DNA from: a virus
Direction: 5' to 3' (one strand)
DNA length: 45,065 nt
Virus record (IMG/VR): IMGVR_UViG_3300025047_000026
Span: 1 to 45,065 of that record
Below are positions 44,741-45,065 of this stretch, piece after piece; within the stretch, counting starts at the first letter, position 1; each line of letters starts with the position of its first letter. Under the pieces are notes generated by a model. It searched no databases. It saw only the letters and a program-made list of their open reading frames with translations, and had not been told where the DNA came from. The position numbers and the translations under genes were made by a program.

Positions 44741-45065
44741 TGGGAGTCACCCGATCCGGATAGCGCGCAGTGAACTTTTCCATCGCTTCCTCGGACGAGA
44801 ACCCGTAATTAGTGCGCCCGTTGATTGTTGCTCCCGCGCGATACCAATCCCCCGGACGATCATGGATTGGCCAAGACTCCGGTCCGATCTCTATGCAAGC
44901 CCACTCAACGAAGTTGAACCACTCGCTACTATTCGGCTCGAAGTCTTTTACGGTGATCACCCACGGCGTTGGCGACCAGACCTTGCGCATTAACGCCTGC
45001 GTGTCCGAATTTCCATAATCGTGCTCAATGATGTCGCGATATAGCGCGGTTCCGTTCTCACCCAT
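44733..45065 (-). CDS. hypothetical protein at the window edge
   Basis: This protein has 110 residues if the ATG at the last three bases of the window is the true start; it could be longer. It contains VWSPTPWVITVKDFEPNSSE and a C-terminal part with WYRAGATINGRTNYGFSSEE, aromatic-rich and probably alpha/beta. It is not recognised. It overlaps the HNH-like gene by 8 bases. Confidence 0.55.
   Translation of the reverse strand: MGENGTALYRDIIEHDYGNSDTQALMRKVWSPTPWVITVKDFEPNSSEWFNFVEWACIEIGPESWPIHDRPGDWYRAGATINGRTNYGFSSEEAMEKFTARYPDRVTPND

Overview
The window looks like an alphaproteobacterial chromosome (high G+C, Hyphomonas-like protein sequences; genus is an inference) carrying most of a temperate, podovirus-like prophage. 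The only clear host genes are recJ (1-1794) and a tRNA-Glu(TTC) gene (1873-1947). The phage integrase gene ends 3 bases from the CCA end of this tRNA, so the tRNA 3' end is the probable left attachment site. No second copy of the tRNA end is seen, so the right end of the prophage lies beyond base 45065.

Left arm, minus strand (1951-9020): integrase, an AlpA/excisionase-like protein, a GIY-YIG (MUG113-type) protein, a run of small overlapping phage genes, and a recombination pair made of a YqaJ/lambda-exonuclease-like nuclease and an ERF annealing protein. Immunity region (9020-9783): an XRE-type repressor gene is flanked by repeated ATAGC-N5-GCTAT operators and diverges from a Cro-like gene that may have a leaderless mRNA.

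Rightward early/middle region (10250-16221): small genes, HNH endonuclease, a cytosine-methylase-like gene with a truncated chimeric copy next to it, a lambda O-like replication protein with an iteron/AT-rich/hairpin cluster inside its gene (probable origin), a P-like candidate, a stand-alone DnaA domain IV protein, a NusG-like protein and an HNH-AP2 homing endonuclease. The 526 bases that follow hold a promoter candidate, an untranslated leader and two terminators. This is the arrangement of a lambda Q/pR'/tR' late switch, here perhaps served by the NusG-like protein.

Late region, plus strand (16748-41600): a string of tiny membrane-protein genes, terminase, P22-like portal, scaffold, major capsid protein, decoration protein, connector/adaptor, gp10-like tail protein, GNAT-like protein, two internal or ejection-type proteins, a 1301-residue virion protein with an ADP-ribosyltransferase-like domain, tail fibres, a SprT-like metalloprotease, membrane proteins, a GH24 endolysin with a C-terminal membrane anchor, and overlapping Rz/Rz1-type spanins. 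One small membrane-protein gene (31558-31803) is antisense in this block. Right accessory arm (41597-45065, mostly minus): small genes including DUF4326, an HNH-like protein, repeated 19-base elements next to gene starts, and a strongly foldable 87-base intergenic element.
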